A DNA stretch of 57,593 bases, from contig JAUNLJ010000010.1 of assembly GCA_030532305.1 (NCBI GenBank), positions 1 through 57,593 on the forward strand, written 5' to 3'. The position numbers and the translations under genes are program-made. This DNA comes from Tissierellia bacterium (GTDB lineage: Bacteria > Bacillota > Clostridia > Tissierellales > Peptoniphilaceae). Below the pieces are notes generated by a model. It did not search any database, had not been told where the DNA came from, and was given only the letters and a program-made list of their open reading frames with translations. This document shows, in pieces, positions 43,291 through 51,133 of the stretch (positions within the stretch are counted from its first letter, which is position 1; the number at the start of each line of letters is the position of its first letter).

Positions 43291-44382
43291 ATGAAAAAAT
43301 ATTGTTCAAGCCTTAAAAGAGCCGTCGGTCTTTTTCTTGTGGTGGCTTTTCTTTTGACACTTTCTGCTTGTGGGGAAGAGCCCGCTCCAGATGGGGCTGC
43401 CAGCTACACCATAGAAAATGAGGTTGTCGGGTCACAGGCCTCTTTCAGCCTGCCGGGCACGGCCGCAGATTGGGAGGAAATTATCCTGGATTATCCAGAA
43501 ACCACCCTGGCCCAAGCCTATATCCCTATGGCTGATGATTTAGATGGGACCAATAGCTGGACCGTCCAGGTGGCCCTTAGCGTCTCTCCCTCCTTTTATA
43601 AGGACATCCTCATAGATGGAGAGGAACCCACAGAAGACAAGATCAGCCGTGTCCAGTTCGATGATGGCATGGCGTGGGTCAAGGAAAGCAATGACAATTT
43701 TTACACCTATGGCACCATCCTCAATGAGTACCTGGACGGCTACCGTATTGCCGAAGTCTCCATTAATCCAAATGGGGCCCTGGAAGAGGGCCAGACCCCT
43801 GACCAGGAGCTTTTGGCCGAAATAGAAAAAACCCTCTTAGGCAGCTTTAGCTATGACCCTGACTATAAGGCCAATCCTGTCTATGATGAGGCCGCCTATA
43901 CAGGGAGCCGTATTGTTAAATGGCCCTTTGAAATTCCTTTTGAAGATGGGACTATAAAGGCTGAAAAATACCTAGATCACCATAGTGTCTTAGTCAAGTT
44001 CGCCTATGAAGACCCCGCAGAAGCAGGCAAAGTCTACCGGGTTGAAGTCTTTGATGATTGGCTCTATGCCCCTGAAGACAATGACAATGTTTCCTATCTT
44101 GAGGACGCCTATTTTGGGGAAGATGCCCAGCTTAAAAAGGAGAACTCTGTGGAAATGGACCTGGCCGGCTACCCCGCTGCCGTCCACTTTAACGAGAATG
44201 AATCTAAAAACCTGGTAATAGTAGAATGTATCCGAGAAGGCCAGGAAGAGTATCCTGTTTTACACATATTCACCCTTCTTGATAAGGCAGGGGAAGAAGC
44301 CACCAGCCAAGCCGAACAAGAAAAGATCCTAGACATGTTAACAGCCATCCTTGAAGCTACCGAATTCCCAATGGAAGAATAA
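43291..44382 (+). CDS. Lipoprotein of unknown function
   Basis: 363 aa. Signal peptide with lipobox LLTLSAC (Cys ~27), then an acidic mature protein rich in Asp/Glu. No family recognised; alternating hydrophobic stretches suggest a beta-rich fold. The start at 43291 follows AAGGAGG; the frame extends upstream but without a ribosome site. TTATAC near 43186 may be its -10 box. It is divergent from the riboswitch-controlled gene, so the 280-nt gap carries both promoters. Confidence 0.7.
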   Translation: MKKYCSSLKRAVGLFLVVAFLLTLSACGEEPAPDGAASYTIENEVVGSQASFSLPGTAADWEEIILDYPETTLAQAYIPMADDLDGTNSWTVQVALSVSPSFYKDILIDGEEPTEDKISRVQFDDGMAWVKESNDNFYTYGTILNEYLDGYRIAEVSINPNGALEEGQTPDQELLAEIEKTLLGSFSYDPDYKANPVYDEAAYTGSRIVKWPFEIPFEDGTIKAEKYLDHHSVLVKFAYEDPAEAGKVYRVEVFDDWLYAPEDNDNVSYLEDAYFGEDAQLKKENSVEMDLAGYPAAVHFNENESKNLVIVECIREGQEEYPVLHIFTLLDKAGEEATSQAEQEKILDMLTAILEATEFPMEE

Positions 44383-44393
44383 AAAATAAGAGC

Positions 44394-44413
44394 TTTTTAT
44401 AGGTCTATAAAAA
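44394..44413 (+). terminator. AT-rich hairpin after the lipoprotein gene
   Basis: Perfect TTTTTATAG-GT-CTATAAAAA hairpin 12 nt after the stop. No T run follows, so it is a weak terminator or transcript-end structure. Confidence 0.4.
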
Positions 44414-44525
44414 CCGGTTCTTTGTCAACCCTTGGGGGATAGACTAGCCTCAACCCCTCTATCCATCAATAAGTCAGATTATTTTTTAATGATGTGGTTA
44501 TTTTAACTGAATTTAGTGTTTTTAC

Positions 44526-44567
44526 ATGGTTTTAGGGCATAGCAAACAAGCCCTAAAACCATTTTTC
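44526..44567 (+). terminator. Strong intrinsic terminator in the intergenic gap
   Basis: ATGGTTTTAGGGC (44526-44538) pairs perfectly with GCCCTAAAACCAT (44550-44562), followed by T5. It probably ends the lipoprotein transcript. The rest of the 44414-44680 gap shows no gene. Confidence 0.8.
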
Positions 44568-44682
44568 TTTAGTTACGGTTTAGGCCATAACCGATAGGAT
44601 CTTTGTTCTGAAATAAGGCATTTAGTATTTCTTCTTTCCACTTTCTAAAGGCTAAAGGGGGACAAGTGCCTTTTTTGGCCAC

Positions 44683-44707
44683 AAAAAAAGAAGGCCTAAG
44701 CCTTCTT
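44683..44707 (-). terminator. Terminator of the sigma factor gene
   Basis: Minus strand AAGAAGGC pairs with GCCTTCTT (44707-44688), then T5. Confidence 0.85.
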
Positions 44708-44736
44708 AACCTATGTAGGGTTTTATAGGACCCAGC

Positions 44737-45318
44737 CTAGCCAGCCAGGTCCTCCCGGGCCTGGTCCCTTAACTTTTTTAGGGCCCGGGCCTTGGTGTTG
44801 GCCACGGTCTGGTAGGACAGGCCTAAAAAACCGGCAATCTCCGATAGGCCCAGGTCCTCCCCGTAAAAAAGCCGGATAACCTGGCCCTCCCGGGGAGAGA
44901 GAGCCCCCAGGGCCTTTTTTAAAAGGGCCCGGTCCTCCTGGGCCAAGAGCCGGTCCTCCACCCGGTCCCCACTGACTAGAAGATCCAAAAGGGTCTCTCC
45001 CTCCTCCCCCGGGGCATCCAAAATAGCCAGGGGGAGGCGCTTGGCCGCCTTGACCCGGTCCAAGAGGTAAAAACGCAGCTGGGTCTTGTAAAAATACAAA
45101 AACCGGGCCCCCCGGCTGGGGTCAAAAAGGTCCAGGCAGTCCAAAAGGAGGACCCGGGCCTCAGAAAGGAGGTCCTCCCTGTCTGGCCTGGGGCTATAGG
45201 GGAAATGACGGTTGATCTGCTTTAGCATAAGGGGCTCCAAGGCCTCCATGAGCTGGAGGGTGGCCTCCTCCCCTCCAGCCATGGCCCCGGCTACCCAAGC
45301 ATTAATGGCTTCATACAT
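44737..45318 (-). CDS. Sigma-70 family factor, LexA-box controlled
   Basis: 193 aa. Region 2 is REDLLSEARVLLLDCLDLFDPSRG with ARFLYFYKTQLRFYLLDRV. Region 4 is LSPREGQVIRLFYGEDLGLSEIAGFLGLSYQTVANTKARALKKLR. Region 3 and a Zn/anti-sigma neighbour are absent, as in small alternative sigma factors. The start at 45318 follows AAAGGAG. Its sigma-A promoter is overlapped by GAACATTTGTTC, a perfect Firmicutes LexA-box form, so it should be SOS-induced; UviA in Clostridium perfringens is a known UV-induced sigma factor. It probably drives the shared promoter before the two adjacent operons. Confidence 0.8.
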   Translation of the reverse strand: MYEAINAWVAGAMAGGEEATLQLMEALEPLMLKQINRHFPYSPRPDREDLLSEARVLLLDCLDLFDPSRGARFLYFYKTQLRFYLLDRVKAAKRLPLAILDAPGEEGETLLDLLVSGDRVEDRLLAQEDRALLKKALGALSPREGQVIRLFYGEDLGLSEIAGFLGLSYQTVANTKARALKKLRDQAREDLAG

Positions 45319-45354
45319 CGGTCTAACTCCTTTCTTATTCCATGTGGTCCTTCT

Positions 45355-45383
45355 AGTATAACAAAGTTTGAACAAATGTTCAA
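45355..45383 (-). promoter_or_regulatory. Sigma gene promoter with overlapping LexA (SOS) box
   Basis: Minus strand: -35 TTGAAC (45383-45378), 17-nt spacer, -10 TATACT (45360-45355). The -35 lies inside the palindrome TTGAACATTTGTTCAA (45383-45368), containing GAAC-N4-GTTC, the Firmicutes LexA/DinR consensus. A bound repressor would cover the -35 box. Confidence 0.8.
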
Positions 45384-45412
45384 TAGCTTATTTATTTTCT
45401 TTTTTTGTTCTT

Positions 45413-45436
45413 AAAAAGGGGCCCCTCCGGGCCCCT
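45413..45436 (-). terminator. Terminator of the DUF1659-DUF2922-YvrJ operon
   Basis: Minus strand AGGGGCCC pairs with GGGCCCCT (45436-45417), followed by T5. Confidence 0.85.
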
Positions 45437-45438
45437 CT

Positions 45439-45588
45439 TTAGCCTATTTTTTCCAATAGGTGGTTTAACTTGGCCAAGGCCTGGGACAGCTGGTCCAAAC
45501 GGGCCTCCATCCTCACCATAAGGTAGGAGGCCACCACAATGGGAAAGCCCGTGTTGGCCACCAGGGCCAGGATATCTTCTAGGGCCAT
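45439..45588 (-). CDS. YvrJ family small membrane protein
   Basis: 49 aa: MALEDILALVANTGFPIVVA, one membrane helix (SYLMV), then a charged helix EARLDQLSQALAKLNHLLEKIG. ANTGFPIVV-SYL--R-E is the YvrJ signature. The shape (one TM plus charged tail) resembles BhlA/UviB holin-like peptides. It begins 2 nt after the DUF2922 stop without a strong ribosome site, so translation is coupled. Last gene of the operon; function of the family is not established. Confidence 0.8.
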   Translation of the reverse strand: MALEDILALVANTGFPIVVASYLMVRMEARLDQLSQALAKLNHLLEKIG

Positions 45589-45590
45589 TT

Positions 45591-45818
45591 TTATGCTTCT
45601 GCCTGGAAGAGGGTTTCTGTGGTGGTGGTCACCAGTTCTGCCCCCTGCCTATCCACCAGGTCCCCCTGGTCGTAAAAGACCCCGGCCCCCAGGATCTGGG
45701 TCATGGCCTGGTCCACCTCCAGGGAGGTCAGGCCCTCCTTGGGATCATTTAGGCGGAGGCCAAAGACCTTGCCAGAGGCCTCCATAAAGTTAAGCTTTAA
45801 AACACGGCTGGTTTTCAT
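45591..45818 (-). CDS. DUF2922 family protein
   Basis: 75 aa: LKLNFMEASGKVFGLRLNDPKEGLT--EVDQAM and the ending TTTTETL are DUF2922 hallmarks. No signal peptide. AAGGAGGT precedes the ATG; 11 nt separate it from the DUF1659 stop. It belongs to the widespread DUF1659-DUF2922-YvrJ trio, whose function is unknown. Confidence 0.85.
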   Translation of the reverse strand: MKTSRVLKLNFMEASGKVFGLRLNDPKEGLTSLEVDQAMTQILGAGVFYDQGDLVDRQGAELVTTTTETLFQAEA

Positions 45819-45829
45819 GCGCTACCTCC

Positions 45830-46063
45830 TTATGCACCGGGATTGTCGTCTCGTAAAATGGACTCTTCTAGGACACGGACCTCATGGAGGGGCTTTTTAA
45901 GAAGACCCCCCAGGGCCTGGCCCACCTCTAAGAGCTTTTGGTCCTCTGCCTCCAGCTTGACCCGGTTAAAGGTCCGGGACAGGGTCCTGAGACTACCATC
46001 GGCCTTTTGGCCATCTTCCAATAAGAGTTTTAGGGATTTTTTGTTTTTTTCTAGAGTAGCCAC
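45830..46063 (-). CDS. DUF1659 family protein
   Basis: 77 aa from a GTG start at 46063 (MATLEKNKKSLKLLLEDGQ), preceded by AAGGAGGTG. A GTG at 46081 is in frame but lies at or upstream of the expected transcription start of the bipartite promoter at 46082-46113, so it is rejected. FNRVKLEAEDQKLLEVGQALGGLLKKP-HEVRV-EES-L matches DUF1659. First gene of the three-gene operon. Confidence 0.8.
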   Translation of the reverse strand: MATLEKNKKSLKLLLEDGQKADGSLRTLSRTFNRVKLEAEDQKLLEVGQALGGLLKKPLHEVRVLEESILRDDNPGA

Positions 46064-46081
46064 GGCTACCACCTCCTTCAC

Positions 46082-46113
46082 CCTATAAATAGAAAAAGGC
46101 CCCTTCTTTTACC
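46082..46113 (-). promoter_or_regulatory. Alternative-sigma promoter of the DUF1659 operon
   Basis: Minus strand: GGTAAAAG (46113-46106), 11 nt, TTCTATTTATAGG (46094-46082). Both blocks and the exact spacing recur before the amidase gene while the spacer sequences differ. Not a sigma-A consensus. Confidence 0.8.
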
Positions 46114-46142
46114 TAAAGCTTTTAACTTTTTCTAAAAAGAAA

Positions 46143-46164
46143 AAAGACCCCGGGGGGTCTTTTT
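46143..46164 (-). terminator. Terminator of the amidase gene
   Basis: Minus strand AAAGACCCC pairs with GGGGTCTTT, with a T run. Confidence 0.85.
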
Positions 46165-46639
46165 ACAGGAGCCTCTTCTTGAAGGCCCACCAGGCCTGCC
46201 AGTTATTGGCACTCATGGACCGGGGGCAGGTCTTTCTAGAGGCATCGTAGTGGCGGACCACCCGGGAGGGGGGAATCCGGTAAAAGGCCATGAGCTCTTT
46301 TACCAGGGCCACGGCCTGGTCCAGGGTCCTCTCCCAGGAGTTGCCCTGGTTGATGCAGAGCTCCACCCCCAGGGAGTTCCGGTTGGTGATCCCATACCGG
46401 CCCCGGCCGTCCCCACAGTGCCAGGCGGACTGGGCATCCTCCACAATTTGCAGGGGCCCCTCCTGGTCCACAAAATAGTGGGCCGAAGCCTGGCGGTTGC
46501 CCCCGGCAAAGTACCGGTAGTGGTTGTAGGCATGGGCCGTGGGGGCCGGGTTTCCCGTATCGTGGATGACAATATAGCGGATGGGGGTCCCCTGGCGGCT
46601 GGAATAGTTGTAGTGGATCAAGTGCTTACGAATCTTCAT
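46163..46639 (-). CDS. N-acetylmuramoyl-L-alanine amidase (Amidase_2), endolysin-like
   Basis: 158 aa. Zinc amidase of the T7 lysozyme/PGRP fold: first His in YIVIHDTGN, HYFVDQEG and WHCGDGRGRYGITNRNSLGVEL, second His in VVRHYDASRKTCPRSM with the Cys/zinc region. No signal peptide and no wall-binding domain, like a phage endolysin that needs a holin. The start at 46639 lies 6 nt after AAAGGAGG; the ATG two codons earlier abuts the site. It shares an alternative promoter with the DUF1659-DUF2922-YvrJ operon. Confidence 0.85.
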   Translation of the reverse strand: MKIRKHLIHYNYSSRQGTPIRYIVIHDTGNPAPTAHAYNHYRYFAGGNRQASAHYFVDQEGPLQIVEDAQSAWHCGDGRGRYGITNRNSLGVELCINQGNSWERTLDQAVALVKELMAFYRIPPSRVVRHYDASRKTCPRSMSANNWQAWWAFKKRLL

Positions 46640-46666
46640 AGACATCCTCCTTTTTTATGGTTCTAG

Positions 46667-46698
46667 CCTATAAATAGAAAGGGGAGGGGCCTTTTACC
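46667..46698 (-). promoter_or_regulatory. Alternative-sigma promoter of the amidase gene
   Basis: Minus strand: GGTAAAAG (46698-46691), 11 nt, TTCTATTTATAGG (46679-46667). Identical blocks and spacing to the element at 46082-46113. Confidence 0.8.
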
Positions 46699-46730
46699 CA
46701 GGGGAGGGAAAAGGGCCTAAAAGAAGACAC

Positions 46731-46756
46731 AAAAAAAGAGACCCGGAGGTCTCTTT
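46731..46756 (-). terminator. Terminator of the main S-layer gene
   Basis: AAAGAGACC (46735-46743) pairs with GGTCTCTTT (46748-46756), with A7/T7 flanks. Confidence 0.85.
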
Positions 46757-46807
46757 TTTTATGCTGGGGTAAGAAAACTTACCCGACTTTCCATAAGATG
46801 ATTATGG

Positions 46808-48763
46808 TTAAATTGGATTATTTGGATTTGTATCCGCTAAACTTCCAGCAATTAGCTTGCCGTTAAAGGAAGCCTTGTAGTAGGAAACTTCTTCACCTGC
46901 TTGACCGTCAAGTTCTTCAAATAGTTGATTTGTAACTTCAACAGTTTGTTCCTTAACAATCTCGTTTCCTTGATTGTCTGTTTCGTTTTTAACAGTCATA
47001 ACCTTAGTGCCATCGCCTAGGTCTTCCAATTTAACTAGGGTAGCTGTGTAGTTTCTAGCTGGTGTAGCACCTTCTAGTTCTCCATCAAGCGCAGTTGTTG
47101 CAGGAAGGATAGAGATTACAGCCACCTCACCATCAGCATTAAGGGCGAATTGAACGACTTGACCTTCAAGATCTTCGTTTTCAAGGAATAGGTCGAAGTC
47201 TTCAGCAACTTTATATTCAAGAGTTGCATCGTTTTCGTCCATTAGTAGGATAGTATCGTTGTCTTCATCGTATTTTGCAACCTTAACGATCATATCTTCG
47301 CTGGAGTCGATCAATACGTCGACATCTCCATAAATACCTTGAAGATTAGCAAATACTTCAACGACGTCATATTTTTCTAGGTCGAAGTTTAGAGGCCATT
47401 TGTTCTTAAGGTCTTTTAGGTCGATGACTTTTGTTTCACCCTTGGTGTTTTCAAAGGTTACCTTGTAGTCGTTTCCGGCAGGAGCAACCACTCTTAGAAG
47501 TTCAGAGTCAACCTCTTCTTTTGGTGTAATTTTGTTGAAGACAACAACATTAGCATCCATGCTATCATCGTCATAGGAAGCGTAAACATATTCAATTACA
47601 TCTAGCTTGTCATAACCAAGTAGTCTAACAACCACATGGATGTCTTTAACTTCTGTTAGCACATTACCTACTGGGTCAGCTACAAAGATACGAGTGTCGT
47701 CAGTAATGTTAAGGTTAAGATCATCACCTCGTTCATCCTTCATAACTAGGACTTCAGCATCGTCTTCTAAAGCAGCAGTTTCATCCTCAGCAGTTTCAAC
47801 AACAGCATCGCCTAGACCACGCCAGAACTTAAGGTCAGTTCCTTCTTCAACAGCTAGTTCTTCAGGGTCACCTAGGACAACTAGGTGGCTAGCCACGCCA
47901 TCTTCATCAGTGATAACACGGATAAGAGCACCTACTAGGACGTCTTCAAGATCCTCTTGAGTTTTTTCGCCAAGAGTTCCATTTAATTGACCAGCAACAA
48001 AGTTGGTGTCGTCAGAAACTTTAACAACTTTTTTGTAGTCGTCTTGGTTTAGGACAAGTTCGTTGTCGTTAAGTTCTACAGCAATACCTAGGTCGTCGCC
48101 AACGGCTTCGATTTCGATATCTTCAAGTTTGTACATAGCGTTAAATAGCATAACAAAGCCTTCTTTACGAACAACCTTGTCGTTGGGGTTGATACCCTTT
48201 AGGCCATCAAAGATGCCTAGGGCTTCAGCCTTGTTCATCCAAGCGAAGGGCCAGTTGTCGTTGGCCTTGTCGTGGTCAGCCCGAGTAAGGGTTTCGTCAG
48301 CAGCTACCACTAGCATTTTAGCTAGTTCAGCATAGGTAACGTCTCCCTTGGGACGGAAGCTTCCGTCAGGGTAACCGACTACAAGAGGTAGTTCATTGTC
48401 GCCAAAGGGTTTAGAAGCTACGTTAACAACTCCGTTTGCCCAGTGAGCTGCTTCTACGTCAGGGAAGACAGCCCTTAGGCCGTGAACCTTTTCAGCAAGC
48501 TTCATCTTGCCAGTTGCGTGAACGAGAAGCTTAGTTACTTCTGCTCTGGTGATGGTTTCATCAAGAGCTAGGTCAGTGTTTTCAGGATCTGCATTCACAG
48601 CACGTCCGATAACAATTTCTCTGTCTTGTAACCATTGAAGTTTGGCATCGTTGGAAGTTAGTTTAGGAACTTCAAGCGTTTCATCTTCAGCGGCTAGGAC
48701 AGGTCCGAATGCGCCAAGTACCATGACTAGTGCTAGTACTAGGCTAAGAAATTTCTTATTCAT
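46808..48763 (-). CDS. Major S-layer protein with N-terminal SLH domains
   Basis: 651 aa. Signal peptide ends AFGPVLA-AED. Three SLH motifs lie at ~38-220: ITRAEVTKLLVHATG, GYPDGSFRPKGDVTYAELAKML and WMNKAEALGIFDGLKGINP. The remaining ~430 acidic residues are beta-rich repeats without known domain. Codons are AT-richer and more uniform than in all neighbours, and two sigma-A promoters precede it, both signs of very high expression. AAGGAGG precedes the ATG. A paralogue with a broken frame lies immediately upstream. Confidence 0.85.
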   Translation of the reverse strand: MNKKFLSLVLALVMVLGAFGPVLAAEDETLEVPKLTSNDAKLQWLQDREIVIGRAVNADPENTDLALDETITRAEVTKLLVHATGKMKLAEKVHGLRAVFPDVEAAHWANGVVNVASKPFGDNELPLVVGYPDGSFRPKGDVTYAELAKMLVVAADETLTRADHDKANDNWPFAWMNKAEALGIFDGLKGINPNDKVVRKEGFVMLFNAMYKLEDIEIEAVGDDLGIAVELNDNELVLNQDDYKKVVKVSDDTNFVAGQLNGTLGEKTQEDLEDVLVGALIRVITDEDGVASHLVVLGDPEELAVEEGTDLKFWRGLGDAVVETAEDETAALEDDAEVLVMKDERGDDLNLNITDDTRIFVADPVGNVLTEVKDIHVVVRLLGYDKLDVIEYVYASYDDDSMDANVVVFNKITPKEEVDSELLRVVAPAGNDYKVTFENTKGETKVIDLKDLKNKWPLNFDLEKYDVVEVFANLQGIYGDVDVLIDSSEDMIVKVAKYDEDNDTILLMDENDATLEYKVAEDFDLFLENEDLEGQVVQFALNADGEVAVISILPATTALDGELEGATPARNYTATLVKLEDLGDGTKVMTVKNETDNQGNEIVKEQTVEVTNQLFEELDGQAGEEVSYYKASFNGKLIAGSLADTNPNNPI

Positions 48764-48824
48764 CTTGTCTTTCGACCTCCTTATGAATTTTGATACATCA
48801 GGGGATTCCCTGCGATCTACATTG

Positions 48825-48854
48825 ATTATACCATCAAAGGGGATGGGCCTTCAA
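48825..48854 (-). promoter_or_regulatory. Proximal promoter of the S-layer gene
   Basis: Minus strand: -35 TTGAAG (48854-48849), 18-nt spacer, extended -10 TGGTATAAT (TATAAT 48830-48825). The same TTGAAG/TGGTATAAT pair precedes the paralogue at 50953. Confidence 0.8.
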
Positions 48855-48967
48855 GCCTAATTGGCATTTTGCCCCCACCTTTAACAGGGCCGTGAGAGAC
48901 AAATGAAAAAAACATCTCTTTTTCTTTTAGAAATATTTAATTTTCATTGTTCTCATGGGGTACTTTT

Positions 48968-48995
48968 ATTATACATGATGGGGGGCCTTAATCAA
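48968..48995 (-). promoter_or_regulatory. Distal promoter of the S-layer gene
   Basis: Minus strand: -35 TTGATT (48995-48990), 16-nt spacer, -10 TATAAT (48973-48968). It would give a leader of about 200 nt. No gene lies between it and the S-layer start. Confidence 0.7.
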
Positions 48996-49124
48996 ATTAC
49001 AAGATTGTGACAATTCCAGGGGGCCGGGCCTAAAAAGGGCTTGGTTATGGTCTTTTCTGACCTTCCTGTGGCTGGGCCGGAGGGTAACAAAAATATGACA
49101 AAGCCGGAAATATGGCAAAAAGGC

Positions 49125-49153
49125 AAAAAAGAGACCCGGGGGTCTCTTTTTTT
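49125..49153 (-). terminator. Terminator of the S-layer paralogue
   Basis: AAAGAGACC pairs with GGTCTCTTT (GAGACC 49131-49136, GGTCTC 49141-49146), nearly the same as at 46731-46756. Confidence 0.85.
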
Positions 49154-49168
49154 GGGGTTGGGGAGTTT

Positions 49169-50953
49169 TTAACTGACTATCTTGGAATAGACAGTAATGT
49201 TAAGGGGCTGAACGGAGATGGTCTCTTCCCCTACTTTAATAATAGCACTCACGGAAACGGGGCCTCCCACAGCCACTGCTTTTGCAAGACCAGTATCATT
49301 CACGCTGACCAGGCTTTCGTTGCTGGTGGTCCAGCTGACGGTGGGGGGCTCGGGAAGATCGCTTTGGGCGATTTCTATTTTGGTTCCACCGGGTAAAGTA
49401 GCCCAGTAGGCCAGGTTCAGTTGACTTGTCCAGGTTGGCTGAAGCCTGGCTCCCTTTATACTCCAGATACTTGCCGTAATCCTGGTGCCTTCTAGGGCCA
49501 GAAGGTCTTTCTTTATGGCACTTGGGTTAAAGCTAAGGATGGGGTGGGTCTTATCTTCTGCCAGACGTTTTGTAAACTCTACCCTAAGGCCGTTCGCTTT
49601 CGCCCCATCCAAGAGGTCACCATAAGAATCATAGTCCTCCTGGCTAATCAAGAAGCTTTTTGGCCCTTCTGTTACAGGGTCGCCATCTAGGTCCTTTATA
49701 TCTTTTACCACAAGCCCTGGATCTCCTGTCTCTTCCAGGTCCTCGGCCACCTCTTGAATGACGCCTGTAAAAGTTTGTGGGATGTTGGGTTCTACAGGTT
49801 CTTCTGGTTATTCTTGGACAGCTAGGTTTCCGGCTAGCTGAGTGGCCCCGGGTAGGACGGAGATAAGGTTAACTTTTCCTTGGCCATCTTGGCTAAACTG
49901 GATGACGGCGCCTTCTAGCTGGGCCTTGGCTGGGAAGAGGTCAAAGCCCTTGGCTAGGCTTAGGGTTTGGCTATTTTCGTTCTTATCTTTTAGGGTGATC
50001 CCTCCGGTGGCCTGGTTGTAGGCTGTTAGCTGGACAATGGGGTGGTTTTCTGTGTCGCTATGGTCAAGGAGGAGCTTATGTTTGCCATTTTCTTGGCTGG
50101 ATAGGCTTACTAGGTCATACTTATCCATTTTGTAGTTCTTGGGCCAGGTGCCGGGCAGGTCTTGTAGCTTTAGGCTATATTTTTGCCCCTGGCTATTTTC
50201 TAGGAGGGCCAGGGAGTCTTTTCCTGGTGGGGTAAGGACTCTTAAAAGGCCGGTGGGGTAGGTGGGTTTTTTGCTTTCTCCGTCTGGGTCTTGGGGATTT
50301 TCATTTTGGTACTTATGGTAGCTACTATTAAAGACCATGACAAAGGCCTCTTCCCGGAAGGCCTGGTCGTTGGGGTTGATGCCCTTTAGGTCATCAAAGA
50401 GGCCCAGGTCTTCAGCCCGGCTCATCCAGGCAAAGGGCCAGGCCTTGTTGGCCTTGTCGTGCTGGGCTGGGGTCAGGCTGGGGTCGGTGACTACTACTAG
50501 CATTTTGGCCAGCTCGGCATAGGTCACGGGGCCACTGGGTTTAAAGCTCCCGTCTGGGTAGCCAATGGCCAGGGGTAGGCCATTTTTCCCAAAGGGGCCG
50601 GAGGCTAGGCTTACTAGCCCGTTGGCCCAGTGGTCACGCTGGACATCGGGGAAGGCATCTTTTAGGCCGTGGATCTTTTTGGCCAGGTCTATCTTGCCTC
50701 CGGCATAGACTAAAAGCTTGGTGACTTCTGCCCGGGTGATGGTTTTGTCTAGGGCCAGGTCTGGGTTTTTGGGGTCTTCATTGACGGACCGGCCAATGAG
50801 GATGGACTGGTCTTTTAACCATTGGATTTTTTTCGAATTGGACCTAAGCTGGGGCACTTCCACTGGGTCTTTGGCGGCTAGGACAGGGCCTAGGGCACTA
50901 AAGACCAGGGCCAGGGCCAAAACCAGACTAAGTCGTTTCTTTTTGGTGGTCAT
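49169..50953 (-). pseudogene. S-layer protein paralogue split by an in-frame TAA
   Basis: Reading from 50953, the first 381 codons give a signal peptide, three SLH motifs and a domain closely matching the 46808 gene (ITRAEVTKLLVYAGG, GYPDGSFKPSGPVTYAELAKML). The frame stops at TAA (49808-49810) after NLAVQE. It then continues in the same frame (PEEPVEPNIPQTFTGVIQE) for about 212 more codons, ending in a Big-like Ig domain, to 49169. So one nonsense change, probably GAA to TAA in an acidic linker, splits a ~594-aa protein. Either the truncated SLH protein is made, or TAA is read through. The promoter is intact. Confidence 0.8.
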
Positions 50954-51009
50954 GTCTTCCCTCCTTTTTGGTTGTTGGTGGTTTTACCACTTTATTGTGG
51001 TTTACATTT

Positions 51010-51038
51010 ATTATACCAGCTGGGGAGGGGGCCTTCAA
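51010..51038 (-). promoter_or_regulatory. Promoter of the S-layer paralogue
   Basis: Minus strand: -35 TTGAAG (51038-51033), 17-nt spacer, extended -10 TGGTATAAT (TATAAT 51015-51010). Confidence 0.8.
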
Positions 51039-51096
51039 GGCCAAGGGGGGATTTTGGGCTTTTTTACGGGCTTTTAGGCTTTTTATAAAAAAAGAA

Positions 51097-51120
51097 GGAG
51101 GGCCCCTTAAGGGACCCTCC
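51097..51120 (-). terminator. Terminator of the ferredoxin gene
   Basis: GGAGGG-CCCTT pairs with AAGGG-CCCTCC with one mismatch (51097-51120), with T and A runs outside. Confidence 0.85.
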
Positions 51121-51133
51121 TATTTTTTTAGCT

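Noticed and set aside
44414-44525. Possible small RNA between the lipoprotein and sigma genes
   Set aside because: A short inverted repeat (GGATAGA/TCTATCC) and a terminator are present, but no promoter was found, so it is treated as the lipoprotein 3' region.
46250-46666. 138-codon plus-strand frame over the amidase
   Set aside because: Shadow of a gene with complete Amidase_2 motifs.
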